Source: CAVQND01 sp049518415
GTDB taxonomy: Bacteria > Verrucomicrobiota > Verrucomicrobiia > Limisphaerales > UBA8199
Assembly: GCA_049518415.1 (NCBI GenBank)
Contig: JBEKRX010000064.1
Coordinates: 1 to 64,000, forward strand
Reading direction: 5' to 3'
DNA length: 64,000 bases
Numbering within the stretch: the first letter of the stretch is position 1; the number at the start of each line of letters is the position of its first letter. The translations under genes and the position numbers were made by a program. Positions 17,102-26,701 of the stretch are shown here, piece by piece. The notes below the pieces were generated by a model. The model was given only the letters and a program-made list of their open reading frames with translations. It was not told where the DNA came from and did no database searches.

Positions 17102-18988
17102 ATGAACTCAACAACCCGACTTGGAATGTTTTGGAGAACCGCAACTGATCACTGGCCAGGACTTGGCCGCAGACGGCGCGTGCTCCGGCTGGGCGTGGCG
17201 TTGGCTCTGACGCTGGCCACCGCTGCGTCCGCCCAAACCTATACGGTGGTCAAGAGCTTCACCGGCAGCGATGGCAGCTATCCGGTTGCGGGCCTGGTCC
17301 TGGCGGGCAGCACGCTCTATGGGACGACGGCAGAAGGCGGCAGTTCGGATTACGGGGTGGTCTTCAAGGTCAACACGGACGGGTCGGGCTACGCGGTGCT
17401 CAAGAGCTTCACCGGCAGCGATGGGGCGGAACCCAATGCGGGCCTGGTCTTGGCGGGCAGCACGCTCTATGGGACGACCATTTATGGCGGCAGTTCGGCC
17501 TGTCTCCTTGGCTGTGGCACGGTCTTCAAGGTCAACACGGACGGGTCGGGCTACGCGGTGCTCAGGAGCTTCACCGGCAGCGATGGCGCGGGTCCGTGGG
17601 CGGGCCTGGTCTTGGCGGGCAGCACGTTCTATGGGACGACGTTTGGGGGCGGCAGTTCGAATTGTGGCGTGGTCTTCAAGGTCAACACGGACGGGTCGGG
17701 CTACGCGGTGCTCAAGAGCTTCACCGGCAGCGATGGGGCGAATCCGCAGCAGGCAGGCCTGGTCTTGGCGGGCAGCACGCTGTATGGGACGACGCTTTAT
17801 GGCGGCAGTTCGTGGTCTGGCGTCGGTTCGGGTTTTGGCGTCGTCTTCAAGGTGAACACGGACGGGTCGGGCTACGCGGTGCTCAGGACCTTCACCGGCA
17901 GCGATGCCAGGTATCCGGCAGGCCTGGTTTTGGCGGGCAGCACGCTCTATGGGACGGGCGGTGGCGGCAGTTCGGGTTGTGGCGTGATCTTCAAGGTGAA
18001 CACGGACGGGTCGGGCTACGCGGTGCTCAAGAGCTTCACCGGCGGCGATGGGGCGAGTCCGTGTGCGGGCCTGGTCTTGGCGGGCAGCACGCTCTATGGG
18101 ACGGCGTCCCAAGGCGGCAGTGCGGGCGATGGCGTGGTCTTCAAGGTGAACACGGACGGGTCGGGCTACGCGGTGCTCAAGAGCTTCACCGGCAGCGATG
18201 GGTCGGATCCGCAGGCGGGCCTGGTCTTGGCGGGCGGCACGCTCTATGGGACTACGGATGGTGGTGGGGACCTCTATGCTGGGGTGGTCTTTAGTTTGGC
18301 CTGCCTGTCCATAACAACGCCGCCCTTCACCCAGACGGCTGAGGCGGGGACCGCGGTGCGGTTCTGGGTGCAGGCCGCGACTCTGGGGCCGGGGCTGGCA
18401 TATCAATGGTTCTTTGGCGGGACCAACGCCGTGGTCGGCGCCACCAACGCCTTCCTGGACCTGACCAGCGTCCAACCCGTCCAGGCGGGGGCTTACACGG
18501 TGGTGCTCACGAACCTGGGGTTGGCGGTGACCAGCGCCCCGGCCCTGCTGAGTGTTATCCCTCCAGTCGAGAGGAGACTCGTCCCCGCCGTCGGTTTGAC
18601 GGGCGGCGCCGGCAGCTTTCTGCACCTTGAGTATGTCGACAGTCTGGGCGCCGCTGTGCCGCAGTGGTTATCCCTTACGAACGCGACCCTGAGCAGCGGA
18701 CCGCAATTCTGCTTTGATCTTTCCCAGCCGCTGCCGGCGCAACGGTTTTTCCGCGCCTGGCAGACCAACGGGCCGAGGCCCGCGCTGGACATGAGCTTCG
18801 CCACAGAGATTCCCCTGACCGGGGCGATCGGCTCCTCGGTGCGCGTAGATTATATCAACGCCATCGGCCCGACCAACGCCTGGGTGACGCTGGACACCGT
18901 GCTCCTGACCAACACGACTCAACTTTACTTCGATGTCACCGCCTTTCGGCAGCCCACCCGGCTCTATCGCCTGGTAGCGTCCCCGTGA
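17102..18988 (+). CDS. GloVer-repeat secreted protein with Ig-like C-terminal module
   Basis: From ATG 17102 (a TTG at 17063 overlapping the previous stop is the alternative) the 628-residue product has a signal peptide (VLRLGVALALTLATAASAQ), then seven tandem Gloeobacter/Verrucomicrobia (GloVer, TIGR03803-type) units of ~50 residues: SFTGSDG...AGLVLAGSTLYGTT.GGSS...GVVFKVNTDGSGYAVLK. These form a propeller-like or solenoid region. From about residue 400 comes an Ig-like domain (TQTAEAGTAVRFWVQAAT...YQWFFGGTNA...AGAYTVVLTN) and a ~130-residue end module (GSFLHLEYVDSLG ... RLYRLVASP). The same C-terminal half occurs on the two NHL-repeat proteins in this window. Function unknown; likely cell-surface. 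Confidence 0.85.
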   Translation: MNSTTRLGMFWRTATDHWPGLGRRRRVLRLGVALALTLATAASAQTYTVVKSFTGSDGSYPVAGLVLAGSTLYGTTAEGGSSDYGVVFKVNTDGSGYAVLKSFTGSDGAEPNAGLVLAGSTLYGTTIYGGSSACLLGCGTVFKVNTDGSGYAVLRSFTGSDGAGPWAGLVLAGSTFYGTTFGGGSSNCGVVFKVNTDGSGYAVLKSFTGSDGANPQQAGLVLAGSTLYGTTLYGGSSWSGVGSGFGVVFKVNTDGSGYAVLRTFTGSDARYPAGLVLAGSTLYGTGGGGSSGCGVIFKVNTDGSGYAVLKSFTGGDGASPCAGLVLAGSTLYGTASQGGSAGDGVVFKVNTDGSGYAVLKSFTGSDGSDPQAGLVLAGGTLYGTTDGGGDLYAGVVFSLACLSITTPPFTQTAEAGTAVRFWVQAATLGPGLAYQWFFGGTNAVVGATNAFLDLTSVQPVQAGAYTVVLTNLGLAVTSAPALLSVIPPVERRLVPAVGLTGGAGSFLHLEYVDSLGAAVPQWLSLTNATLSSGPQFCFDLSQPLPAQRFFRAWQTNGPRPALDMSFATEIPLTGAIGSSVRVDYINAIGPTNAWVTLDTVLLTNTTQLYFDVTAFRQPTRLYRLVASP

Positions 18989-19063
18989 CGCCCTGCCTGG
19001 TTTCAGCCGATCCTCCCCGCTTGACCGCTCCGTCCGCCTTTCCCATGCTGCGGCGGCGAACTC

Positions 19064-20446
19064 ATGGCACTGGCGCAGAACATGGTTTCCGAGTTGCGGC
19101 GTCTGCTGGGCGCTCAAAACGTCCTCACCGCCAGGGAGGACCTGATCCCGTATTCCTTTGACGGCACGGCGGCGCGCCGGCAAATGCCTGGCGCCGTCGC
19201 CTTCCCTACCACCACCCAACAGGTTTCCGGCGTCCTCAAGCTGGCCCAACAATCGCGCACCGCCCTGGTCACCCGGGGCGCCGGCACCGGCCTGAGCGGC
19301 GGCAGCCTCCCCACCCCGGACTGCGTGGTCCTGTGCCTGGCCAAGATGGACCAACTCCTCGAACTGGACCGGGCCAACCTGACCATGCTCGTCGAGGCCG
19401 GGGTCACCACGGCGGCCGTGGCCGACGCCGCGGCGGCCGCGGGTTTGTTCTATCCGCCCGACCCCGGCTCCATGCAAAGCTCGACCATCGGCGGCAATGT
19501 GGCCGAGAACTCCGGCGGCCTGCGCGGCCTCAAATACGGCGTCACCCGCAATTACGTCATGGGCCTGGAGGTCGTGTTGCCGGACGGCGAAGTCCTTTGG
19601 ACCGGGAACAAGTGCGTGAAGGACGTGGCCGGCTACTCGCTCCGAGACCTCTTCCTCGGTTCGGAAGGCACCCTCGGCGTCGTTACCAAGGTCCTGCTCA
19701 AGCTCATTCCCAGGCCCGCCGCCCAGAGCACGCTCCTCGCCGCTTTCTCCCGCATGGACCACGCCGCCCAGACCGCCTCCGACATCATTGCCGCGCCGAT
19801 TATCCCCTGCACCCTCGAGTTCCTCGACCGCACTACCATCCAGTGCGTCGAGCAGTTCGCGCAGGTGGGCCTGCCCCTCGATTGCCAGGCCCTGCTTCTC
19901 ATCCAGACCGATGGCCACCCTGCCGCTGTCGCCGAGGAAACCGCCACCATCGCCGAACTCGCCCGCAAGAACAGCGCCACGCTGGTGCGCGCGGCCAAGG
20001 ATGAGGCCGAAGCCGCCAGCCTCGCCGCCGCCCGCCGCACCGCCTTTGCCGCCCTCGCCCGCGTCGCGCCTACGACCATCCTTGAGGACGCCACTGTGCC
20101 CCGCAGCGAACTGGCCAACATGATTCGGTTCATCCAGAGCGTGGCCGCCAAATACAGCCTGCGCATCGGCACCTTCGGCCACCTGGGCGACGGCAACCTC
20201 CACCCGACTTTCCTCACCAATGAGCGGGACCTCCAGGAAATGCGCCGCGTCGAAGACGCCTTCAAGGACATCTTCGGCGAAGCGATTCGCCTCGGCGGCA
20301 CCATCACCGGCGAGCACGGCATCGGCGTCTCCAAGAAATCCTTCCTGCCGAAATTCGCCGGCGACGCCCAGATGCGCCTCCTCCGCAACCTCCGCCGCGC
20401 GCTCGACCCGAACGGAATCTTGAACCCGGGAAAGATGTTTGATTGA
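19064..20446 (+). CDS. glcD: Glycolate oxidase FAD-binding subunit
   Basis: The 460-residue FAD-linked oxidase carries the PCMH-type FAD-binding region: VAFPTTTQQVSGVLKLAQQ, RGAGTGLSGGSLPTPDCVVL (about 71-90), PPDPGSMQSSTIGGNVAENSGGLRGLKYGVT (about 131-161) and LFLGSEGTLGVVTK (about 204-217). The C-terminal FAD-oxidase domain ends with FGHLGDGNLHPTF and GEHGIGVSKKSFLP, the GlcD/lactate dehydrogenase signature. It oxidises glycolate (or D-lactate) to glyoxylate (or pyruvate), passing electrons to the Fe-S subunit encoded immediately downstream. glcE is absent, so a two-subunit arrangement is likely. Confidence 0.94.
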   Translation: MALAQNMVSELRRLLGAQNVLTAREDLIPYSFDGTAARRQMPGAVAFPTTTQQVSGVLKLAQQSRTALVTRGAGTGLSGGSLPTPDCVVLCLAKMDQLLELDRANLTMLVEAGVTTAAVADAAAAAGLFYPPDPGSMQSSTIGGNVAENSGGLRGLKYGVTRNYVMGLEVVLPDGEVLWTGNKCVKDVAGYSLRDLFLGSEGTLGVVTKVLLKLIPRPAAQSTLLAAFSRMDHAAQTASDIIAAPIIPCTLEFLDRTTIQCVEQFAQVGLPLDCQALLLIQTDGHPAAVAEETATIAELARKNSATLVRAAKDEAEAASLAAARRTAFAALARVAPTTILEDATVPRSELANMIRFIQSVAAKYSLRIGTFGHLGDGNLHPTFLTNERDLQEMRRVEDAFKDIFGEAIRLGGTITGEHGIGVSKKSFLPKFAGDAQMRLLRNLRRALDPNGILNPGKMFD

Positions 20447-20487
20447 GCGGGAAATGGGGTGTTTCCTGCCTGCGCGACCATTCAATC

Positions 20488-21807
20488 ATGTCCTCACCCG
20501 CCCTCAGCGCCCCGCGACATTCGCACCTCAAGGACCTCGACTACTCGGTCGTGCAGCAATGCCTGCATTGCGGATTGTGCCTGCCCGTTTGCCCGACCTA
20601 CACGGCCACGAAAATCGAGCGCCACAGCCCCCGGGGGCGCATTTCCCTCATGCGCGCGATTGCCGATGACCGGCTCGAACCGACCAGGACCTTCGCCCAG
20701 GAAATGTACTTTTGCCTCGGCTGCCTCGCCTGCATGACCGCCTGCCCCGCCGGCGTCAACTACGCCCAACTCTTCGAGCACGCCCGCGCCGAGGCCGAAG
20801 CCGGCGGCGCCCTCAAGTCGCCCGGACGCGACCTGATTCGCGCTTTCGCCCTCCGCTGGCTGTTCATGGACTTACACCGCCTGCAACTGGCGGGCCGCCT
20901 CCTGCGGCTCTTCCAGCAACTTGGCCTCCAGGCCCTGGTGCGCCGCAGCGGGCTGTTGCGCCTCCTGCCCAGGCGCCTGCGCCAACTCGAGGCCCTGACC
21001 CCCGACATCCAGCCCCAGTTCTCCGCCGACCTGATCGCGCCCGTGACCCCTGCCCGCGGACCAAGCCAACATCGTGTCGCCCTGCTCACCGGCTGCGCCC
21101 AGGACTTGCTCTTCAGCGACATCAACCGCGACACGGCCGAGGTCCTCGCCCGCAACCGCTGCGAGGTCGTCACCCCGCCCGAACAACTCTGCTGCGGCTC
21201 ACTCCACGCCCACAACGGCGAATCCGAGTTGGCCCGGCAGCTTGCCCGAAAGCAGATTGACCAGTTCCCCCCGGACCAGTTTGACGCCATCATCACCAAT
21301 GCCGCCGGCTGCGGCTCCCACCTTAAGCACTACCACGAGCTCCTCGCCGACGACCCCATTTACCGCGACCGCGCCGCCCTCTGGGACAACAAGGTCAAGG
21401 ACATCCACCAGTGGCTTGTCGAGATCGGCCTCGACCCGCCCCCCAACCGCGCCCCGCCCCAAGTGGTCACTTACCACGAGTCGTGCCACTTGGCGCACGG
21501 CCAGAAAATCGTCACCCAACCCCGCCGCCTCCTGGGCGCCATTCCCAATTTGCGGCTGGTCGAGTTGCCCGAAAGCTCCTGGTGTTGCGGCAGCGCCGGC
21601 GTCTACAACCTCCTCCAGCCCGCCATGGCCAATCAACTCCTGGAGCGCAAACTCAAGCACATCCAGTCCACCGGCGCCGCCATCGTGGCCACGGCCAACC
21701 CCGGCTGCCTGCTCCAGCTCATCAACGGCGCTAAACAGCAAGGACTCAACCTGCGCGTCGTCCATCCCGTTACCCTCCTGGCCGAGGCCTACCGACGCGC
21801 TGACTAA
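20488..21807 (+). CDS. glcF: Glycolate oxidase iron-sulfur subunit
   Basis: The 439-residue protein (from ATG 20488; a TTG at 20443 overlapping glcD is possible) has two 4Fe-4S ferredoxin-type motifs, CLHCGLCLPVCPTY (near residue 23) and CLGCLACMTACPAGV (near 74), and two CCG-type heterodisulfide-reductase-like domains seen as LCCGSLHAHNGE, TYHESCHLAHGQ and WCCGSAGVYNL. It transfers electrons from GlcD to the membrane quinone pool. The short gap to glcD and shared strand imply one operon. Confidence 0.94.
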   Translation: MSSPALSAPRHSHLKDLDYSVVQQCLHCGLCLPVCPTYTATKIERHSPRGRISLMRAIADDRLEPTRTFAQEMYFCLGCLACMTACPAGVNYAQLFEHARAEAEAGGALKSPGRDLIRAFALRWLFMDLHRLQLAGRLLRLFQQLGLQALVRRSGLLRLLPRRLRQLEALTPDIQPQFSADLIAPVTPARGPSQHRVALLTGCAQDLLFSDINRDTAEVLARNRCEVVTPPEQLCCGSLHAHNGESELARQLARKQIDQFPPDQFDAIITNAAGCGSHLKHYHELLADDPIYRDRAALWDNKVKDIHQWLVEIGLDPPPNRAPPQVVTYHESCHLAHGQKIVTQPRRLLGAIPNLRLVELPESSWCCGSAGVYNLLQPAMANQLLERKLKHIQSTGAAIVATANPGCLLQLINGAKQQGLNLRVVHPVTLLAEAYRRAD

Positions 21808-21948
21808 GCCGTGATTATGCGCCCGGGGCCGCCCCAGCGACGCCTCCAAACCGCCCGCTTCCGCTCACACTCGCGAGCAGGCCCGTTATTTGCGGCGCGA
21901 ACCTTGAACTTGAAACAGCTTCCGGATTCAGCTTACCTGGCGGTGCGT

Positions 21949-22959
21949 ATGATTAAGCCCTTTCGCCCCCCCTTCCTTCTATTGGCGTTGTTTGTTCTAT
22001 TGGCACTGTTTGTTCTATTGGCATTTTTGTCGGCCCCGGCCCCGGCCTTCGCCGCGGACAACACTCCCCCGCATCACGACACCAGCGCCGGCTGGGTCAA
22101 ATCCAGCGCCAACCCCGTGCTCGGCGGCAGCCTCGGAACCTGTTTCGACATCTCCGTCCTGCGGGAGGGCAGCGCCTACCGGCTCTGGTTTTCCTGGCGC
22201 CCCAGGAAAAGCATCGCCCTGGTCGAAGGCCCTGACGGCCTGCACTGGAGCCAGCCCCGCATCGTGCTCGGCCCAAACCCCCAGACCGATTGGGAGGCCG
22301 ACCTCAACCGCCCCGCCGTGGTCAACGCGCCGGACGGCTACCATCTCTGGTACACCGCCCAGGCGCGCGGCCGCTCCTGCATCGGCCATGCCACCAGCCC
22401 CGATGGTGTCTCCTGGAAGCGCGCCCGCGATAAGCCCGTCCTCTCGCCCGACCAACCCTGGGAAAAGGTCGCCGTCATGTGCCCGGACGTCGCCTGGGAC
22501 GACCACGCCAAGCTCTTCCGCCTCTGGTATTCCGCCGGCGAACAATACGAACCCGACGCCATCGGCTACGCCACCAGCCCCGACGGCAACGCCTGGACCA
22601 AGCGCCTCGACAATCCCATCTTCAAGGCCGGCCCCAGCAATTCCTGGGACCAATACAAAGTCACCGCCTGCCACGTCCTGCACCACGGCCGCTGGCACTA
22701 TATGTTCTACATCGGCTTCCGCGACGTCGACCACGCCCAAATCGGCCTCGCCCGCTCCCGCGACGGCCTCACCCACTGGCAGCGCCACCCAGCCAATCCC
22801 ATCATCGGCCCCACCCCCAACGCCTGGGACCACGATGCCTGTTACAAACCCTTTGCCCTCTTCGATGGCCGCCGCTGGCTCCTCTGGTACAACGGCCGCC
22901 ACGGCCCCACCGAGCAAATCGGCCTCGCCACCCATGACGGCGAGAACCTGGGCTTCTAG
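21949..22959 (+). CDS. Secreted five-bladed beta-propeller glycosidase-like protein (GH43/130 type)
   Basis: ATG 21949 gives a 336-residue product with a very hydrophobic signal peptide containing three LLALFV-type hexapeptides encoded by an 18-bp tandem repeat. The mature part has blade motifs typical of the GH32/43/62/68/117/130 superfamily: SANPVLGG, YRLWFSWRPRKSIALVEGPDGLHWSQP, YHLWYTAQARGRSCIGHATSPDGVSWKR, FRLWYSAGEQYEPDAIGYATSPDGNAW and IGLARSRDGLTHWQRHPANPIIG. The acidic residues in the WEADLNRP and MCPDVAWDD segments may be catalytic (inference). It probably cleaves or phosphorolyses an oligosaccharide outside the cytoplasm. Exact family uncertain. Confidence 0.78.
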   Translation: MIKPFRPPFLLLALFVLLALFVLLAFLSAPAPAFAADNTPPHHDTSAGWVKSSANPVLGGSLGTCFDISVLREGSAYRLWFSWRPRKSIALVEGPDGLHWSQPRIVLGPNPQTDWEADLNRPAVVNAPDGYHLWYTAQARGRSCIGHATSPDGVSWKRARDKPVLSPDQPWEKVAVMCPDVAWDDHAKLFRLWYSAGEQYEPDAIGYATSPDGNAWTKRLDNPIFKAGPSNSWDQYKVTACHVLHHGRWHYMFYIGFRDVDHAQIGLARSRDGLTHWQRHPANPIIGPTPNAWDHDACYKPFALFDGRRWLLWYNGRHGPTEQIGLATHDGENLGF

Positions 22960-23104
22960 CCGGGTCTCTTCTTGGCCCCGCCCATCCTGCGGGCTGAAAG
23001 CCCGCGCTGTGAAAGCCTTGGGTGAGGCGCACCGCGCCGCGCCCCAGGTCATGGCCCCAACAAACCTCACCGCCCTTACGGAGGGGGTTCGGAAATTCGA
23101 CGTA

Positions 23105-23487
23105 AGTAGTTGCGTATTGACGAAACCCGTATTTTTTGTTCTTCTTTTACCGCAAGGCAGCAGCGGGCTGAGCCGGGCGCCGCCGGCGCCTTGCTTTTAT
23201 TGGCGGGCGGCGTCCCTCGGGCGGCAAATGAATGTGCGCTGGCAAGGCACCGACCGGGCGACAACGGGGTTTGGGAAACTGACCAGGCTCCCGCTGCACA
23301 GGGAAATTGTGCGCCCGTTTGCCTTTGCCCCCCGGCGGTGCGCGACCCCGCCGGCCCATCCCCGAACCGGCAGGGGCGCGTTCCACCTGCCTGCCGGCGG
23401 GCAGGCCGCCTCTCTCAATTTGGGCCGTTCCGTTCCGACCCCCGGCCCTCAACTCTCAACCGTCAACTCTCAACCCTCAACCGAATT
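23105..23487 (+). promoter_or_regulatory. Conserved leader/promoter region of the NHL gene, copy A
   Basis: The 380 bases before the NHL gene are closely similar to the 370 bases before its paralogue (39518-39894, opposite strand). Conserved blocks include CGTATTGAC.AAACCCG near the distal end, TACCGCAAGGCAG, TTGGCGGGCGGCGTCCCTCG, GGGGTTTGGGAAA, a block from CAGGCTCCCGCTGCACAGGG, and the hairpin-capable GCGGTGCGCGACCCCGCCGG. No frame is conserved in a protein-like way. It may be a promoter plus structured 5' untranslated region. Confidence 0.5.
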
Positions 23488-26400
23488 ATGAAACCCATCG
23501 CAACTAATCTATCAGCGGGCCTGCTCCTGGCCGCCCTGGCAATGGCGGCGACGACTCAGGGTAAGGCCCAGGAATACACGTTCACCACGCTGGCCGGACC
23601 GCCGGAAGCGGGCCCGGGCGCCATTGACGGGACGGCCGGCGCGGCGCGGTTCAACAAGCCTTGCGGCGTGGCGGTCGACAGCGCGGGCAACGTCTATGTG
23701 GCGGATAGCTTCAACCACACGATTCGGAAGGTGACGCCGGGCGGCGTGGTGACGACGCTGGCGGGCCTGGCGGGAAGCTCGGGCAGCGCCGACGGCACAG
23801 GCAGCGCGGCCCGGTTCTACTATCCACAGGGCGTGGCGGCAGACACCGCGGGCAACGTGTATGTGGCGGACACCGAGAACTACACGCTTCGGAAGGTGAC
23901 GCCGGGCGGCGTGGTGACGACGCTGGCGGGCTTGGCGGGAAGCTCGGGCAGCGAGGACGGCACGGGCAGCGCGGCGCGGTTTGGCGGCCCTCACGGTGGC
24001 CCCCCCGGCGTAGCGGTGGACAGCGCGGCCAACGTCTATGTGGCGGACTACTGGAACCACACGATTCGGAAGGTGACGCCGGCCGGGGCGGTGACGACGC
24101 TGGCGGGCAACGCCTCTCTCCTTGACCAGTATGGTAACCCAATTGGCGGTTATGCCGACGGCACAGGGAGCGCGGCGCGGTTCAACTATCCGTCCGGCGT
24201 AGCGGTGGACAACGCGGGCAACGTGTATGTCACGGACAGCTTCAACTGCACGGTTCGGAAGGTGACACCGGGCGGGGTGGTGACAACCCTGGCGGGCTTG
24301 GCAGGAAGCCGGGCGGGCAGCGCAGACGGCACGGGCAGCGCGGCGCGGTTCAACTATCCAGAGGGCGTGGCGGTGGACAGCGCGGCCAACGTCTATGTGG
24401 CGGACACCCATAACCAAATGATTCGGAAGGTGACGCCGGGCGGGGTGGTGACGACGCTGGCGGGAAACGCCTCGATCGTTAACCAGTGGGGTGACGCAAT
24501 TGGTGGTTATGCCGACGGCACGGGCAGCGCGGCGCGGTTCGACTATCCAAACGGCCTAGCGGTGGACAGCGCGGGCAACGTCTATGTGGCGGACACCTCC
24601 AACCACACGATTCGGAAGGTGACGCCGGCCGGGGTGGTGACGACGCTGGCGGGCCAGGCGGGAGGCTCTGGCAGCGCGGACGGCACGGGCAGCGCGGCGC
24701 GGTTCAACTGGCTATCCGGCGTCGCGGCGGACAGCGCGGGCAACGTGTACGTCGCGGACTATGGCAACAACACGATTCGGAAGGTGACGCCGGGCGGGGT
24801 GGTGACGACGCTGGCGGGCCTGGCGGGAAGCTCGGGCAGCGCCGACGGCACAGGCAGCGCGGCGCGGTTCTACGCTCCATGGGGCGTGGCAGTGGACAGC
24901 GCGGGCAACGTGTACGTCGCGGACTATGGCAACTACACGATTCGGAAGGTGACGCCGGGCGGGGTGGTGACGACGCTGGCGGGCCTGGCGGGAAGCTCGG
25001 GCAGCGCCGACGGCACAGGCAGCGCGGCGCGGAGGGCGTGGCGCTGGACAGCGCGGCCAACGTGTATGTGGCGGACAGCGGCAATCACACGATTCGGAAG
25101 GTGACGCCGGGCGGGGTGGTGACGACGCTGGCGGGCCTGGCGGCGCGCTTCAACTGGCCTTGTGGCGTGGCGGTGGACAGCGCGGGCAACGTGTATGTGG
25201 CGGACAACTTGAACAACACGATTCGGAAGGTGACGCCGGGCGGGGAGGTGACGACGCTGGCAGGCCTGGCGGGAAGTTCGGGCGGCGCCGACGGCCCGGG
25301 CAGCGCGGCGCGGTTCGGCGGTCCATGCGGCTTGGCGGTGGACAGCGCGGGCAACGTCTATGTGGCGGACAGCGGGAACGACACGATTCGGAAGGTGACG
25401 GCAGGCGGGGAGGTGACGACGCTGGCGGGCCTGGCGGGAAGTTCGGGCAGCGCCGACAGCACGGCCAGCGCGGCGCGGTTCGCCTTGCCAGAGGGCCTGG
25501 CGGTGGACAGCGCGGGCAACGTGTATGTGGCGGACACCGGGAACAACACGATTCGGATTGGCGGTGTCGCCTGCCCGGATGCGCCGACGATTGACCTGGC
25601 TGTCGGGCCGGTGGGGGAATTGCGCCAACTGGACACCAGCCCGCAAACCGCCGTGGCCTGGCAGTGGCGCCTGATCCGGGACCCGGCCGCTTCAGCGGCT
25701 GCACTCTCGGCCGCGAATGTCCGCAATCCCACGTTCAGGCCCGAGGTCGCGGATTTGTATGTTTTCCGGCTTTCAGCCACCAACGCCGCCGGGGCGATCT
25801 GTATCCGCACGCTTGCCTTTACCGCGGTGGCGGCACCCCCGAGCATAACAACGCCGCCTCTGACCCAGACCGCTGAGATGGGGTCACTTGCCTTCTTCTC
25901 GGTGGAAGTCACGAACACTGTGCCGGGAGCAACTTACCAATGGTACTTTAACGGCGCCAACGCGCTGGGCGGCGCCACCAACTCTTACCTTGACCTGGCC
26001 AAAGTCCAACCGGCCCAGGCGGGGGCTTACACGGTGGTCGTGACGGATTCTTACGGGGCCGTGACCAGCGCGCCCGCCGTGCTGAGCGTGATCGCCGCGG
26101 TCGAGAGAAGGGTCGTCCCGGCCCTGAATCTGACGGGCGACCTGGGCAGCTTCCTGCACCTGGATTATGTCGATGCCTTCGGCCCTGGCGCACAGTGGCT
26201 GTCGCTGTCGAACTTTACGCTCACGAGCACGCCGCAGTTCTGTTTTGATCTTTCCGAGCCGCCGCCCGCGCAACGATTCTACCGCGCCTGGCAAACCAAC
26301 GTGCCGAGTGTGAGGCCCGTGGTGGACCTGGGGTTCGCCACGGAGATCCCGCTGGCCGGGGGGATCGGCAGCTCGGTGCGGATTGATTATATCAATGCCA

Positions 26401-26525
26401 TTGGCCCGACCGACGCCTGGGTGACGCTGGCCACCGTGACGCTGACGAACACGACGGAGCTTTACTTCGACCTGGGCGCGTTCCGGCAGCCGCCCCGGCT
26501 CTACCGGCTGGTCCCGGTCCCGTAG
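23488..26525 (+). pseudogene. NHL-repeat secreted protein, interrupted by a frameshift
   Basis: ATG 23488 begins with a signal peptide (LSAGLLLAALAMAATTQGKAQ) followed by NHL-type propeller repeats of the form AARFNYPxGVAVDSAGNVYVADxxNxTIRKVTPGGVVTTLAG; I count twelve. The reading frame is lost at about 25034, in repeat 9: compared with neighbouring repeats, 13 bases are missing between the AAR codons and the EGVALDS codons. Reading continues in another frame through repeats 9-12, then an Ig-like domain (TQTAEMGSLAFFSVEVTN...YQWYFNGANA) and the end module finishing RLYRLVPVP at 26525. Repeat 10 also lacks a GSSGSADGTGS-type linker. The intact paralogue is at 36470-39517. Either a real pseudogene/phase-variable gene or an assembly error in near-identical repeats. 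Confidence 0.85.
23640..25560 (+). repeat. Tandem DNA repeats encoding NHL units
   Basis: About twelve head-to-tail units of roughly 150-180 bp share GACAGCGCGGGCAACGT, ACGATTCGGAAGGTGACGCC and GTGGTGACGACGCTGGCGGG. High DNA identity makes unit loss, gain and slippage likely, as the 13-base deletion in unit 9 illustrates. Confidence 0.85.
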
Positions 26526-26559
26526 CGCGCCTTTCTTGACGGGCGGGTTGTTTTGGTCC

Positions 26560-26615
26560 GTGTATTCCGCCTATTCCGCGGTTTCCTCGGGGCCGTAGAG
26601 CGCCTTTTTCGCCTG
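26560..26615. repeat. CCGCGGAATA-type repeat downstream of the NHL gene
   Basis: GTATTCCGCCTATTCCGCGG with flanking GAGCGCCTTTTTCGCC matches, in reverse, the region 36380-36480 next to the paralogue, and the 57905-57975 block. The gap 26526-26701 holds nothing else. Confidence 0.6.
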
Positions 26616-26701
26616 AATCAGCCTCCCAAACTGGAAATAAACCACGTCCATGTCCGAGTGCCAGTTGGGATAATGGCCGAAGCCTGTCCGGGTTGCGGCG
26701 G

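Noticed and set aside
17108..18625. Minus-strand frame with periodic IERAARQDQAR units
   Set aside because: The periodicity is the antisense shadow of the GloVer DNA repeats on the plus strand.
18668..20485. Minus-strand 605-codon open frame opposite glcD and the GloVer 3' end
   Set aside because: Composition is Gly/Ala/Arg/His-rich without family motifs, and glcD on the other strand has all its signatures. High GC creates long antisense frames.
23210..23400. Leader region as a cyclic-di-GMP or cobalamin riboswitch
   Set aside because: Conserved core elements of either class could not be found in the required order; kept only as an unassigned conserved leader.
23640..25560. Regular repeats considered as a CRISPR array
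   Set aside because: Units are ~160 bp, coding, and give NHL propeller motifs; no short repeat-spacer pattern or cas gene.
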